In this document: piece by piece, positions 39,698 to 54,600 of the stretch | Numbering within the stretch: the stretch's first letter is position 1 | How the letters are laid out: each line of letters starts with the position of its first letter | Origin: Actinostola sp. cb2023 | Taxonomy: Eukaryota > Cnidaria > Anthozoa > Actiniaria > Actinostolidae | Direction: 5' to 3' | Assembly: GCA_033675265.1 (NCBI GenBank) | Contig: JAUJYZ010000111.1 | Span: 222,178 to 286,177, forward strand | DNA length: 64,000 nt | Program-made: the position numbers and the translations under genes | Notes under the pieces: generated by a model | Seen by the model: only the letters and a program-made list of their open reading frames with translations | Databases searched by the model: none | Told to the model about the DNA's origin: nothing

Positions 39698-42600
39698 GTT
39701 ATATAAAGGATTTATGTATAGGTTGTGTAAAGGATTTATGTATAGGTTATGTAAAGGATTTATGTAAAGGTTATGTAAAGGATTTATGTAAAGGTTGTGT
39801 AAAGGATTTATGTATAGGTTATATAAAGGATTTATGTATAGGTTGTGTAAAGGATTTATGTATAGGTTATGTAAAGGATTTATGTAAAGGTTATGTAAAC
39901 TCGGGATTTATGTAAACGTTGTGTAAAGGATTTATGTATAGGTTATATAAAGGATTTATGTAAAGGTTATGTAAATGATTTATGTATAGGTTATATAAAG
40001 GATTTATGTAAAGGTTGTGTAAATGATTTATGTATAGGTTATATAAAGGATTTATGTAAAGGTTGTGTAAAGGATTTATGTATAGGTTATATAAAGGATT
40101 TATGTAAAGGTTGTGTAAATGATTTATGTATAGGTTATATAAAGGATTTATGTATAGGTTGTGTAAAGGATTTATGTATAGGATTTATATTTATAAGGAT
40201 TTATGTAAAGGTTGTGTAAAGGATTTATGTAAAGGTTGTGTAAAGGATTTATGTATAGGTTATATAAAGGATTCAGTATGTAAAGGTTATGTAAATGATT
40301 TATGTATAGGTTATATAAAGGATTTATGTATAGGTTGTGTAAAGGATTTATGTATAGGTTATGTAAAGGATTTATGTAAAGGTTATGTAAACTCGGGATT
40401 TATGTAAAGGTTGTGTAAAGGATTTATGTATAGGTTATATAAAGGATTTATGTATAGCTTATGTAAAGGATTTATGTAAAGGTTATGTAAAGGATTTATG
40501 TAAAGGTTGTGTAAAGGATTTATGTATAGGTTATATAAAGGATTTATGTATAGGTTGTGTAAAGGATTTATGTATAGGTTATGTAAAGGATTTATGTAAA
40601 GGTTATGTAAAGGATTTATGTAAAGGTTATGTAAAGGATTTATGTATAGGTTATATAAAGGATTTATGTAAAGGTTATGTAAATGATTTATGTATAGGTT
40701 ATATAAAGGATTTATGTAAAGGTTGTGTAAAGGATTTATGTATAGGTTATGTAAAGGATTTATGTAAAGGTTATGTAAAGGATTTATGTAAAGGTTGTGT
40801 AAAGGATTTATGTATAGGTTATATAAAGGATTTATGTAAAGGTTATGTAAATGATTTATGTATAGGTTATATAAAGGATTTATGTAAAGGTTGTGTAAAT
40901 GATTTATGTATAGGTTATATAAAGGATTTATGTATAGGTTGTGTAAAGGATTTATGTATAGGTTATGTAAAGGATTTATGTAAAGGTTGTGTAAAGGATT
41001 TATGTATAGGTTATGTAAAGGATTTATGTAAAGGTTGTGTAAAGGATTTATGTATAGGTTATGTAAAGGATTTATGTAAAGGTTGTGTAAAGGATTTATG
41101 TAAAGGTTATATAAAGGATTTATGTAAAGGTTATATAAAGGATTTATGTAAAGGTTATATAAAGGATTTATGTATAGGTTATATAAAGGATTTATGTAAA
41201 GGTTGTGTAAATGATTTATGTATAGGTTATATAAAGGATTTATGTAAAGGTTATGTAAATGATTTATGTATAGGTTATATAGGTTATATAAAGGATTTAT
41301 GTAAAGGTTATGTAAAGGATTTATGTAAAGGTTATATAAAGGATTTATGTAAAGGTTATGTAAATGATTTATGTATAGGTTATATAAAGGATTTATGTAA
41401 AGGTTGTGTAAATGATTTATGTATAGGTTATATAAAGGATTTATGTAAAGGTTATGTAAATGATTTATGTATAGGTTATATAAAGGATTTATGTAAAGGT
41501 TATATAAAGGATTTATGTATAGGTTATATAAAGGATTTATGTAAAGGTTATGTAAAGGATTTATGTATAGGTTATATAAAGGATTTATGTAAAGGTTATA
41601 TAAAGGATTTATGTATAGGTTATATAAAGGATTTATGTATAGGTTTATATAAAGGATTTATGTAAAGGTTATGTAAAGGATTTATGTATAGGTTATGTAA
41701 AGGATTTATGTAAAGGTTGTGTAAAGGATTTATGTATAGGTTATATAAAGGATTTATGTAAAGGTTATGTAAAGGATTTATGTATAGGTTATATAAAGGA
41801 TTTATGTAAAGGTTATGTAAATGATTTATGTATAGGTTATATAAAGGATTTATGTAAAGGTTATATAAAGGATTTATGTATAGGTTATGTAAAGGATTTA
41901 TGTAAAGGTTATGTAAAGGATTTATGTAAAGGTTGTGTAAAGGATTTATGTATAGGTTATATAAAGGATTTATGTAAAGGTTATGTAAAGGATTTATGTA
42001 AAGGTTATGTAAAGGATTTATGTATAGGTTATGTAAAGGATTTATGTATAGGTTATATAAAGGATTTATGTAAAGGTTATGTAAAGGATTTATGTAAGGT
42101 TATGTAAAGGATTTATGTATAGGTTGTGTAAAGGATTTATGTATAGGTTATATAAAGGATTTATGTAAAGGTTATGTAAATGATTTATGTATAGGTTATA
42201 TAAAGGATTTATGTAAAGGTTGTGTAAATGATTTATGTATAGGTTATATAAAGGATTTATGTATAGGTTGTGTAAAGGATTTATGTATAGGATTTATATT
42301 TATAAGGATTTATGTAAAGGTTGTGTAAAGGATTTATGTAAAGGTTGTGTAAAGGATTTATGTATAGGTTATATAAAGGATTTATGTAAAGGTTATGTAA
42401 ATGATTTATGTATAGGTTATATAAAGGATTTATGTATAGGTTGTGTAAAGGATTTATGTATAGGTTATGTAAAGGATTTATGTAAAGGTTATGTAAAGGA
42501 TTTATGTAAAGGTTGTGTAAAGGATTTATGTATAGGTTATATAAAGGATTTATGTAAAGGTTATGTAAATGATTTATGTATAGGTTATATAAAGGATTTA

Positions 42601-45600
42601 TGTAAAGGTTGTGTAAATGATTTATGTATAGGTTATATAAAGGATTTATGTAAAGGTTGTGTAAAGGATTTATGTATAGGTTTATGTAAAGGATTTATGT
42701 AAAGGTTATGTAAAGGATTTATGTAAAGGTTGTGTAAAGGATTTATGTATAGGTTATATAAAGGATTTATGTAAAGGTTTGTAAATGATTTATGTATAGG
42801 TTATTATGTAAAGGTTGTGTAAATGATTATGTAAAGGTTATGTAAAGGATTTATGTATAGGTTATATAAAGGATTTATGTAAAGGTTATGTAAAGGATTT
42901 ATGTAAAGGTTATGTAAAGGATTTATGTATAGGTTGTGTAAAGGATTTATGTATAGGTTATATAAAGGATTTATGTAAAGGTTATATAAAGGATTTATGT
43001 AAAGGTTATGTAAAGGATTTATGTAAAGGTTATATAAAGGATTTATGTAAAGGTTATGTAAAGGATTTATGTATAGGTTATATAAAGGATTTATGTAAAG
43101 GTTATGTAAAGGATTTATGTATGTAGGTTATATAAAGGATTTATGTAAAGGTTGTGTAAAGGATTTATGTATAGGTTATATAAAGGATTTATGTAAAGGT
43201 TATATAAAGGATTTATGTAAAGGTTGTGTAAAGGATTTATGTATAGGTTATATAAAGGATTTATGTAAAGGTTATGTAAAGGATTTATGTAAAGGTTATG
43301 TAAAGGATTTATGTATAGGTTATATAAAGGATTTATGTAAAGGTTATGTAAAGGATTTATGTATAGGTTATGTAAAGGATTTATGTAAAGGTTATGTAAA
43401 GGATTTATGTATAGGTTATATAAAGGATTTATGTAAAGGTTATGTAAAGGATTTATGTATAGGTTATATAAAGGATTTATGTAAAGGTTATGTAAAGGAT
43501 TTATGTATAGGTTATATAAAGGATTTATGTAAAGGTTATGTAAAGGATTTATGTAAAGGTTATATAAAGGATTTATGTAAAGGTTATGTAAAGGATTTAT
43601 GTATAGGTTATATAAAGGATTTATGTAAAGGTTGTGTAAAGGATTTATGTATAGGTTATATAAAGGATTTATGTAAAGGTTATGTAAAGGATTTATGTAT
43701 AGGTTATATAAAGGATTTATGTAAAGGTTATGTAAAGGATTTATGTATAGGTTATATAAAGGATTTATGTAAAGGTTATGTAAAAGGATTTATGTATAGG
43801 TTATATAAAGGATTTATGTAAAGGTTATATAAAGGATTTATGTATAGGTTATATAAAGGATTTATGTATAGGTTATATAAAGGATTTATGTATAGGTTAT
43901 GTAAAGGATTTATGTATAGGTTATGTAAAGGATTTATGTAAAGGTTGTGTAAAGGATTTATGTATAGGTTATATAAAGGATTTATGTAAAGGTTATGTAA
44001 AGGATTTATGTATAGGTTATATAAAGGATTTATGTAAAGGTTGTGTAAATGATTTATGTATAGGTTATATAAAGGATTTATGTAAAGGTTATATAAAGGA
44101 TTTATGTATAGGTTATGTAAAGGATTTATGTAAAGGTTGTGTAAAGGATTTATGTATAGGTTATATAAAGGATTTATGTAAAGGTTATATAAAGGATTTA
44201 TGTATAGGTTATGTAAAGGATTTATGTAAAGGTTATGTAAAGGATTTATGTATAGGTTATATAAAGGATTTATGTAAAGGTTTATGTAAGGATTTATGTA
44301 AAGGTTATGTAAAGGATTTATGTAAAGGTTGTGTAAAGGATTTATGTATAGGTTATATAAAGGATTTATGTAAAGGTTATGTAAATGATTTATGTATAGG
44401 TTATATAAAGGATTTATGTAAAGGTTGTGTAAAGGATTTATGTATAGGTTATATATAAGATTTTTGTGTAAAGGTTGTGTAAAGGATTTATGTATAGGAT
44501 TTATATTTATAAAGGATTTATGTAAAGGTTGTGTAAAGGATTTATGTAAAGGTTGTGTAAAGGATTTATGTATGTATAGGTTATATAAAGGATTTATGTA
44601 AAGGTTATGTAAAGGATTTATGTATAGGTTATATAAAGGATTTATGTATAGGTTATGTGTAAAGGATTTATGTATAGGTTATGTAAAGGATTTATGTAAA
44701 GGTTATGTAAAGGATTTATGTAAAGGTTGTGTAAAGGATTTATGTATAGGTTATATAAAGGATTTATGTAAAGGTTATGTAAAGGATTTATGTATAGTAT
44801 AGGTTATATAAAGGATTTATGTAAAGGTTGTGTAAAGGATTTATGTATAGGTTATATAAAGGATTTATGTATAGGTTATGTAAAGGATTTATGTATAGGT
44901 TATGTAAAGGATTTATGTAAAGGTTATGTAAAGGATTTATGTAAAGGTTATGTAAAGGATTTATGTATAGGTTATATAAAGGATTTATGTAAAGGTTGTG
45001 TAAAGGATTTATGTATAGGTTATATAAAGGATTTATGTAAAGGTTGTGTAAAGGATTTATGTATAGGTTATGTAAAGGATTTATGTAAAGGTTATGTAAA
45101 GGATTTATGTATAGGTTATATAAAGGATTTATGTAAAGGTTATATAAAGGATTTATGTAAAGGTTATGTAAAGGATTTATGTATAGGTTATATAAAGGAT
45201 TTATGTAAAGGTTATGTAAATGATTTATGTATAGGTTATATAAAGGATTTATGTAAAGGTTATGTAAAGGATTTATGTATAGGTTATATAAAGGATTTAT
45301 GTAAAGGTTGTGTAAAGGATTTATGTATAGGTTATATAAAGGATTTATGTAAAGGTTATGTAAAGGATTTATGTAAAGGTTATGTAAAGGATTTATGTAT
45401 AGGTTATATAAAGGATTTATGTAAAGGTTATGTAAAGGATTTATGTAAAGGTTATGTAAATGATTTATGTATAGGTTATATAAAGGATTTATGTAAAGGT
45501 TATATAAAGGATTTATGTATAGGTTATGTAAAGGATTTATGTAAAGGTTGTGTAAAGGATTTATGTATAGGTTATATAAAGGATTTATGTAAAGGTTATG

Positions 45601-48600
45601 TAAAGGATTTATGTATAGGTTATATAAAGGATTTATGTATAGGTTATGTAAAGGATTTATGTAAAGGTTATGTAAAGGATTTATGTATAGGTTATGTAAA
45701 GGATTTATGTAAAGGTTATATAAAGGATTTATGTATAGGTTATGTAAAGGATTTATGTATAGGTTATATAAAGGATTTATGTATAGGTTATGTAAAAAGG
45801 ATTTATGTAAAGGTTATGTAAAGGATTTATGTATAGGTTATGTAAAGGATTTATTATGTAAAGGTTTATGTAAAGGTTATTAAAGGATTTATGTAAAGGT
45901 TATGTAAAGGATTTATGTATAGGTTATATAAAGGATTTATGTAAAGGTTATGTAAAGGATTTATGTATAGGTTATATAAAGGATTTATGTAAAGGTTGTG
46001 TAAAGGATTTATGTATAGTTATATAAAGGATTTATGTAAAGGTTGTGTAAAGGATTTATGTATAGGTTATGTAAAGGATTTATGTAAAGGTTGTGTAAAG
46101 GATTTATGTATAGGTTATATAAAGGATTTATGTAAAGGTTGTGTAAAGGATTTATGTATAGGTTATATAAAGGATTTATGTAAAGGTTATGTAAATGATT
46201 TATGTATAGGTTATATAAAGGATTTATGTAAAGGTTGTGTAAATGATTTATGTATAGGTTATATAAAGGATTTATGTTAGTTTGTGTAAAGGATTTATGT
46301 ATAGGTTATATAAAGGATTTATGTAAAGGTTGTGTAAAGGATTTATGTAAAGGTTATGTAAAGGATTTATGTATAGGTTATATAAAGGATTTATGTAAAG
46401 GTTATGTAAAGGATTTATGTATAGGTTATGTAAAGGATTTATGTATAGGTTTGTAAAGGATTTATGTATAGGTTATGTAAAGGATTTATGTAAAGGTTAT
46501 GTAAAGGATTTATGTAAAGGTTATGTAAAGGATTTATGTATAGGTTATATAAAGGATTTATGTAAAGGTTATGTAAATGATTTATGTAGGTTATATAAAG
46601 GATTTATGTAAAGGTTGTGTAAATGATTTATGTATAGGTTATATAAAGGATTTATGTATAAGGTTATGTAAGGATTTATGTATAGGATTTATGTAAAGGA
46701 TTTATGTAAAGGTTATGTAAAGGATTTATGTAAAGGTTATGTAAAGGATTTATGTATAGGTTATATAAAGGATTTATGTAAAGGTTATGTAAAGGTTGTG
46801 CTTTAAATGATTTATGTATAGGTTATATAAAGGATTTATGTATAGGTTGTGTAAAGGATTTATGTAGGTTATGTAAAGGATTTATGTAAAGGTTATGTAA
46901 AGGATTTATGTAAAGGTTGTGTAAAGGATTTATGTATAGGTTATATAAAGGATTTATGTAAAGGTTTATGTAAAGGATTTATGTATAGGTTATATAAAGG
47001 ATTTATGTAAAGGTTGTGTAAGGATTTATGTATAGGTTATATAAAGGATTTATGTAAAGGTTATGTAAAGGATTTATGTATAGGTTATGTAAAGGATTTA
47101 TGTAAAGGTTGTGTAAAGGATTTATGTATAGGTTATATAAAGGATTTATGTAAAGGTTATGTAAAGGATTTATGTATGTAAAGGATTTATGTATAGGTTA
47201 TATAAAGGATTTATGTAAAGGTTATGTAAAGGATTTTTATGTATAGGTTATATAAAGGATTTATGTAAAGGTTATGTAAAGGATTTATGTATAGGTTATG
47301 TAAAGGATTTATATGTATAGGTTATGTAAAGGATTTATGTAAAGGTTATATAAAGGATTTATGTAAAGGTTGTGTAAAGGATTTATGTATAGGTTATATA
47401 AAGGATTTATGTAAAGGTTATGTAAAGGATTTATGTATAGGTTATATAAAGGATTTATGTAAAGGTTATGTAAATGATTTATGTATAGGTTATATAAAGG
47501 ATTTATGTAAAGGTTATGTAAAGGATTTATGTATAGGTTATGTAAAGGATTTATGTAAAGGTTATGTAAAGGATTTATGTATAGGTTATATAAAGGATTT
47601 TTATGTAAAGGTTATGTAAAGGATTTATGTAAAGGTTATGTAAAGGATTTATGTATAGGTTATATAAAGGATTTATGTAAAGGTTATGTAAAGGATTTAT
47701 GTATAGGTTATATAAAGGATTTATGTAAAGGTTATGTAAAGGATTTATGTATAGGTTATATAAAGGATTTATGTAAAGGTTGTGTAAAGGATTTATGTAT
47801 AGGTTATGTAAAGGATTTATGTATAGGTTATATAAAGGATTTATGTAAAGGTTATGTAAAGGATTTATGTATAGGTTATATAAAGGATTTATGTATAGGT
47901 TATATAAAGGATTTATGTAATAGGTTATATAAAGGATTTATGTATAGGTTATGTAAAGGATTTATGTAAAGGTTATGTAAAGGATTTATGTATAGGTTAT
48001 GTAAAGGATTTATGTAAAGATTTATGTAAAGGATTTATGTAAAGGTTATGTAAAGGATTTATGTATAGGTTATATAAAGGATTTATGTAAAGGTTATGTA
48101 AAGGATTTATGTAAAGGTTATGTAAAGGATTTATGTATAGGTTATGTAAAGGATTTATGTATAGGTTATATAAAGGATTTATGTAAAGGTTATGTAAAGG
48201 ATTTATGTAAAGGTTGTGTAAAGGATTTATGTATAGGTTATATAAAGGATTTATGTAAAGGTTATGTAAAGGATTTATGTAAAGGTTATGTAAAGGATTT
48301 ATGTATAGGTTATATATAAAGGATTTATGTAAAGGTTATATAAAGGATTTATGTATAGGTTATATAAAGGATTTATGTAAGGATTTTATGTAAAGGATTT
48401 ATGTATAGGTTATGTAAAGGATTTATGTAAAGGTTATGTAAAGGATTTATGTATAGGTTATGTAAAGGATTTATGTAAAGGTTATGTAAAGGATTTATGT
48501 ATAGGTTATATAAAGGATTTATGTAAAGGTTATGTAAAGGATTTATGTATAGGTTATGTAAAGGATTTATGTATAGGTTATGTAAAGGATTTATGTAAAG

Positions 48601-51600
48601 GTTATGTAAAGGATTTATGTATAGGTTATATAAAGGATTTATGTAAAGGTTATATAAAGGATTTATGTAAAGGTTATATAAAGGATTTATGTATAGGTTA
48701 TGTAAAGGATTTATGTATAGGTTATATAAAGGATTTATGTAAAGGTTATGTAAAGGATTTATGTATAGGTTATGTAAAGGATTTATGTATAAAGGTTATA
48801 TAAAGGATTTATGTAAAGGTTATATAAAGGATTTATGTAAAGGTTATGTAAAGGATTTATGTATAGGTTATATAAAGGATTTATGTAAAGGTTATGTAAA
48901 GGATTTATGTATAGGTTTATGTAAAGGATTTATGTAAAGGTTGTGTAAAGGATTTATGTATAGGTTATATAAAGGATTTATGTAAAGGTTATATAAAGGA
49001 TTTATGTATAGGTTATGTAAAGGATTTATGTAAAGGTTTGTAAAGGATTTAAAGGATTTATGTTAGGTTAAAGGATTTATGTAAAGGATTTATGTATAGG
49101 TTATGTAAAGGATTTATGTATAGGTTATATAAAGGATTTATGTAAAGGTTATGTAAAGGATTTATGTAAAGGTTATATAAAGGATTTATGTATGTGTAAG
49201 GGTTATGTAAAATGATTTATGTATAGGTTATATAAAGGATTTATGTATAGGTTGTGTAAAGGATTTATGTATAGGTTATATAAAGGATTTATGTATGTAA
49301 AGGATTTATGTAGGTTGTGTATATGGTAAAGGTTTTATAAGGAAGGTTATGTAAAGGATTTTATGTATAGGTTATATAAAGGTTTATGTAAAGGATTTAT
49401 GTATAGGTTTATATAAAGGATTTATGTATAGGTTATGTAAAGGATTTATGTATAGGTTATGTAAAGGATTTATGTATAGGTTATGTAAAGGATTTATGTA
49501 AAGGTTATGTAAAGGATTTATGTAAAGGTTATGTGTAAAGGATTTATGTATAGGTTATATAAAGGATTTATGTAAAGGTTATGTAAATGATTTAATGATT
49601 TATGTATAGGTTATATAAAGGATTTATGTAAAGGTTGTGTAAATGATTTTTATGTATAGGTTATATAAAGGATTTATGTATAAGGTTATGTAAAGGATTT
49701 ATGTATAGGTTTATGTAAAGGATTTATGTAAAGGTTATGTAAAGGATTTATGTAAAGGTTATGTAAAGGATTTATGTATAGGTTATATAAAGGATTTATG
49801 TAAAGGTTATGTAAATGATTTATGTATAGGTTATATAAAGGATTTATGTAAAGGTTGTAAAGGTGATGTAAATGATTTATGTATAGGTTATATAAAGGAT
49901 TTATGTAAAGGTTGTGTAAATGATTTATGTATAGGTTATGTAAAGGATTTATGTAAAGGTTATGTAAAGGATTTATGTATAGGTTATATAAAGGATTTAT
50001 GTAAAGGTTATGTAAAGGATTTATGTAAGGTTATATAAAGGATTTATGTAAAGGTTATATAAAGGATTTATGTAAAGGTTATGTAAAGATTTATGTAAAG
50101 GATTTATGTATAGTTTGTGTAAAGGATTTATGTAAAGGTTATGTAAAGGATTTATGTATAGGTTATATAAAGGATTTATGTAAAGGTTATATAAAGGATT
50201 TATGTAAAGGTTATGTAAAGGATTTATGTATAGGTTATGTAAAGGATTTATGTAAAGGTTATGTAAAGGATTTATGTATAGGTTATATAAAGGATTTATG
50301 TAAAGGTTGTGTAAATGATTTATGTATAGGTTATATAAAGGATTTATGTAAAGGTTGTGTAAATGATGTAATGTGATTTATGTATAGGTTATGTAAAGGA
50401 TTTATGTAAAGGTTATGTAAAGGATTTATGTATAGGTTATATAAAGGATTTATGTAAGGTTATGTAAAGGATTTATGTAAAGGTTATGTAAAGGATTTAT
50501 GTATAGGTTATGTAAAGGATTTATGTAAAGGTTGTGTAAAGGATTTATGTATAGGTTATATAAAGGATTTATGTAAAGGTTATGTAAAGGATTTATGTAT
50601 AGGTTATATAAAGGATTTATGTAAAGGTTGTGTAAAGGATTTATGTATATAGGTTATATAAAGGATTTATGTGTATAGGTTATATAAAGGATTTATGTAA
50701 AGGTTATGTAAAGGATTTATGTATAGATTATATAAAGGATTTATGTAAAGGTTATATAAAGGATTTATGTATAGGTTATATAAAGGATTTATGTATAGGT
50801 TATATAAAGGATTTATGTAAAGGTTGTGTAAAGGATTTATGTATAGGTTATGTAAAGATTTATGTAAAGGTTGTGTAAAGGATTTATGTATAGGTTATAT
50901 AAAGGATTTATGTATAGGTTATATAAAGGATTTATGTATAGGTTATGTAAAGGATTTATGTAAAGGTTGTGTAAAGGATTTTATGTATAGGTTATATAAA
51001 GGATTTATGTAAAGGTTATGTAAAGGATTTATGTAAAGGTTATATAAAGGATTTATGTATAGGTTATGTAAAGGATTTATATTATATAAAGGATTTATGT
51101 AAGGTTATGTAAAGGATTTATGTAAAGGTTATGTAAAGGATTTATGTAAGGTTATATAAAGGATTTATGTATAAGGTTATGTAAAGGATTTATGTATAGG
51201 TTATGTAAAGGATTTATGTAAAGGTTATGTAAAGGATTTATGTATAGGTTATATAAAGGATTTATGTAAAGGTTATGTAAAGGATTTATGTATAGGTTAT
51301 ATAAAGGATTTATGTAAAGGTTGTGTAAAGGATTTATGTATAGGTTTATAAAGGATTTATGTAAAGGTTATGTAAAGGATTTATGTATAGGTTTATGTAA
51401 AGGATTTATGTAAAAGGTTATGTAAAGGATTTATGTAAAGGTTATGTAAAGGATTTATGTATAGGTTATATAAAGGATTTATGTAAAGGTTATATAAAGG
51501 ATTTATGTATAGGTTATGTAAAGGATTTATGTATAGGTTATATAAAGGATTTATGTAAAGGTTATATATAAAGGATTTATGTATAGGTTATGTAAAGGAT

Positions 51601-54600
51601 TTATGTAAAGGTTGTGTAAAGGATTTATGTATAGGTTATATAAAGGATTTATGTAAAGGTTATGTAAATGATTTATGTAAAGGTTATGTAAAGGATTTAT
51701 GTAAAGGTTATGTAAAGGATTTATGTATAGGTTATATAAAGGATTTATGTATAGGTTATGTAAAGGATTTATGTATAGGATTTATATGTAAAGGATTTAT
51801 GTAAAGGTTATGTAAAGGATTTATGTAAAGGTTGTGTAAAGGATTTATGTATAGGTTATATAAAGGATTTATGTAAAGGGTTATGTAAATGATTTATGTA
51901 TAGGTTATATAAAGGATTTATGTAAAGGTTATGTAAATGATTTATGTATAGGTTATATAAAGGATTTATGTAAAGGTTTGTGTAAAGGATTTATGTATAG
52001 GTTATGTAAAGGATTTATGTAAAGGTTATATAAAGGATTTATGTATGTAAAGGTTATATAAAGGATTTATGTAAGGTTATGTGTAAAGGATTTATGTAAA
52101 GGTTATGTAAAGGATTTATGTAAAGGTTATGTAAAGGATTTATGTATAGGTTATGTAAAGGATTTATGTATAGGTTTATGTAAAGGATTTATGTATAGGT
52201 TATATAAAGGATTTATGTAAAGGTTATGTAAAGGATTTATGTATAGGTTATATAAAGGATTTATGTAAAGGTTGTGTAAATGATTTATGTATAGGTTATA
52301 TAAAGGATTTATGTAAAGGTTGTGTAAAGGATTTATGTATAGGTTATATAAAGGATTTATGTAAAGGTGTGTGTAAAGGATTTATGTAAAGGTTGTGTAA
52401 AGGATTTATGTATAGGTTATATAAAGGATTTATGTAAAGGTTATGTAAATGATTTATTTATGTATAGGTTATATAAAGGATTTATGTATAGGTTGTGTAA
52501 AGGATTTATGTATAGGTTATGTAAAGGATTTATGTAAAGGTTATGTAAAGGATTTATGTAAAGGTTGTGTAAAGGATTTATGTATAGGTTATATAAAGGA
52601 TTTATGTAAAGGTTATGTAAATGATTTATGTATAGGTTATATAAAGGATTTATGTAAAGGTTGTGTAAAGGATTTATGTGTATAGGTTATATAAAGGATT
52701 TATGTATAGGTTGTGTAAAGGATTTATGTATAGGTTATGTAAAGGATTTATATAAAGGTTATGTAAAGGATTTATGTAAAGGTTATGTAAAGGATTTATG
52801 TATAGGTTATATAAAGGATTTATGTAAAGGTTATGTAAAGGATTTATGTATAGGTTATATAAAGGATTTATGTGTAAAAGGTTGTGTAAATGATTTATGT
52901 ATAGGTTATATAAAGGATTTATGTAAAGGTTATGTAAAGGATTTATGTATAGGTTATGTAAAGATTTTTATGTATAGGTTATATAAAGGATTTATGTGTA
53001 AGGTTATATAAAGGATTTATGTATAGGTTATGTAAAGGATTTATGTAAAGGTTGTGTAAAGGATTTATGTATAGGTTATATAAAGGATTTATGTAAAGGT
53101 TATGTAAAGGATTTATGTATAGGTTATGTAAAGGATTTATGTAAAGGTTATGTAAAATGATTTATGTATAGGTTATATAAAGGATTTATGTATAGGTTAT
53201 GTAAAGGATTTATGTATAGGTTATGTAAAGGATTTATGTATAGGTTATGTAAAGGATTTATGTAAAGGTTGTGTAAAGGATTTATGTATAGGTTATATAA
53301 AGGATTTATGTAAAGGTTATGTAAATGATTTATGTATAGGTTATATAAAGGATTTATGTAAAAAGGTTGTGTAAAGGATGATTTATGTATAGGTTATATA
53401 AAGGATTTATGTAAAGGTTTGTGTAAAGGATTTATGTATAGGTTATGTAAAGGATTTATGTAAAGGTTATGTAAAGGATTTATGTATAGGTTATATAAAG
53501 GATTTATGTAAAGGTTATATAAAGGATTTATGTATAGGTTATGTAAAGGATTTATGTAAAGGTTATGTAAAGGATTTATGTAAAGGTTATATAAAGGATT
53601 TATGTAAAGGTTATGTAAAGGATTTATGTATAGGTTATATAAAGGATTTATGTAAAGGTTTATGTAAAGGATTTTATAGGTATAAAGGATTTATGTAAAG
53701 GATTTAAATGTAAAGGTAAGGTTATGTAAAGGATTTATGTATAGGTTATATAAAGGATTTATGTAAAGGTTATGTAAAGGATTTATGTAAATTTATGTAA
53801 AGGATTTATGTAAAGGTTATATAAAGGATTTATGTAAAGGTTTGTGTAAAGGATTTATGTATAGGTTATATAAAGGATTTATGTAAAGGTTATGTAAATG
53901 ATTTATGTATAGGTTATATAAAGGATTTATGTATAGGTTGTGTAAAGGATTTATGTATAAAGTTTATGTAAAGGATTTATGTAAAGGTTATGTAAAGGAT
54001 TTATGTAAAGGTTATGTAAAGGATTTATGTATAGGTTATATAAAGGATTTATGTAAAGGTTATGTAAATGATTTATGTATAGGTTATGTAAAGGATTTAT
54101 GTAAAGGTTATGTAAAGGATTTATGTATAGGTTATATAAAGGATTTATGTATAGGTTGTGTAAAGGATTTATGTATAGGTTATGTAAAGGATTTATGTAA
54201 AGGTTATGTAAAGGATTTATGTATAGGTTATATAAAGGATTTATGTAAAGGTTGTGTAAAGGATTTATGTATAGGTTATATAAAGGATTTATGTAAAGGT
54301 TATGTAAAGGATTTATGTATAGGTTATATAAAGGATTTATGTAAAGGTTGTGTAAAGGATTTATGTATAGGTTATGTAAAGGATTTATGTAAAGGTTATA
54401 TAAAGGATTTATGTAAAGGTTATGTAAAGGATTTATGTAAGGTTATATAAAGGATTTATGTAAGGTTATATAAAGGATTTATGTATAGGTTATATAAAGG
54501 ATTTATGTATAGGTTATGTAAAGGATTTATGTAAAGGTTATGTAAAGGATTTATGTATAGGTTATGTAAAGGATTTATGTAAAGGTTGTGTAAAGGATTT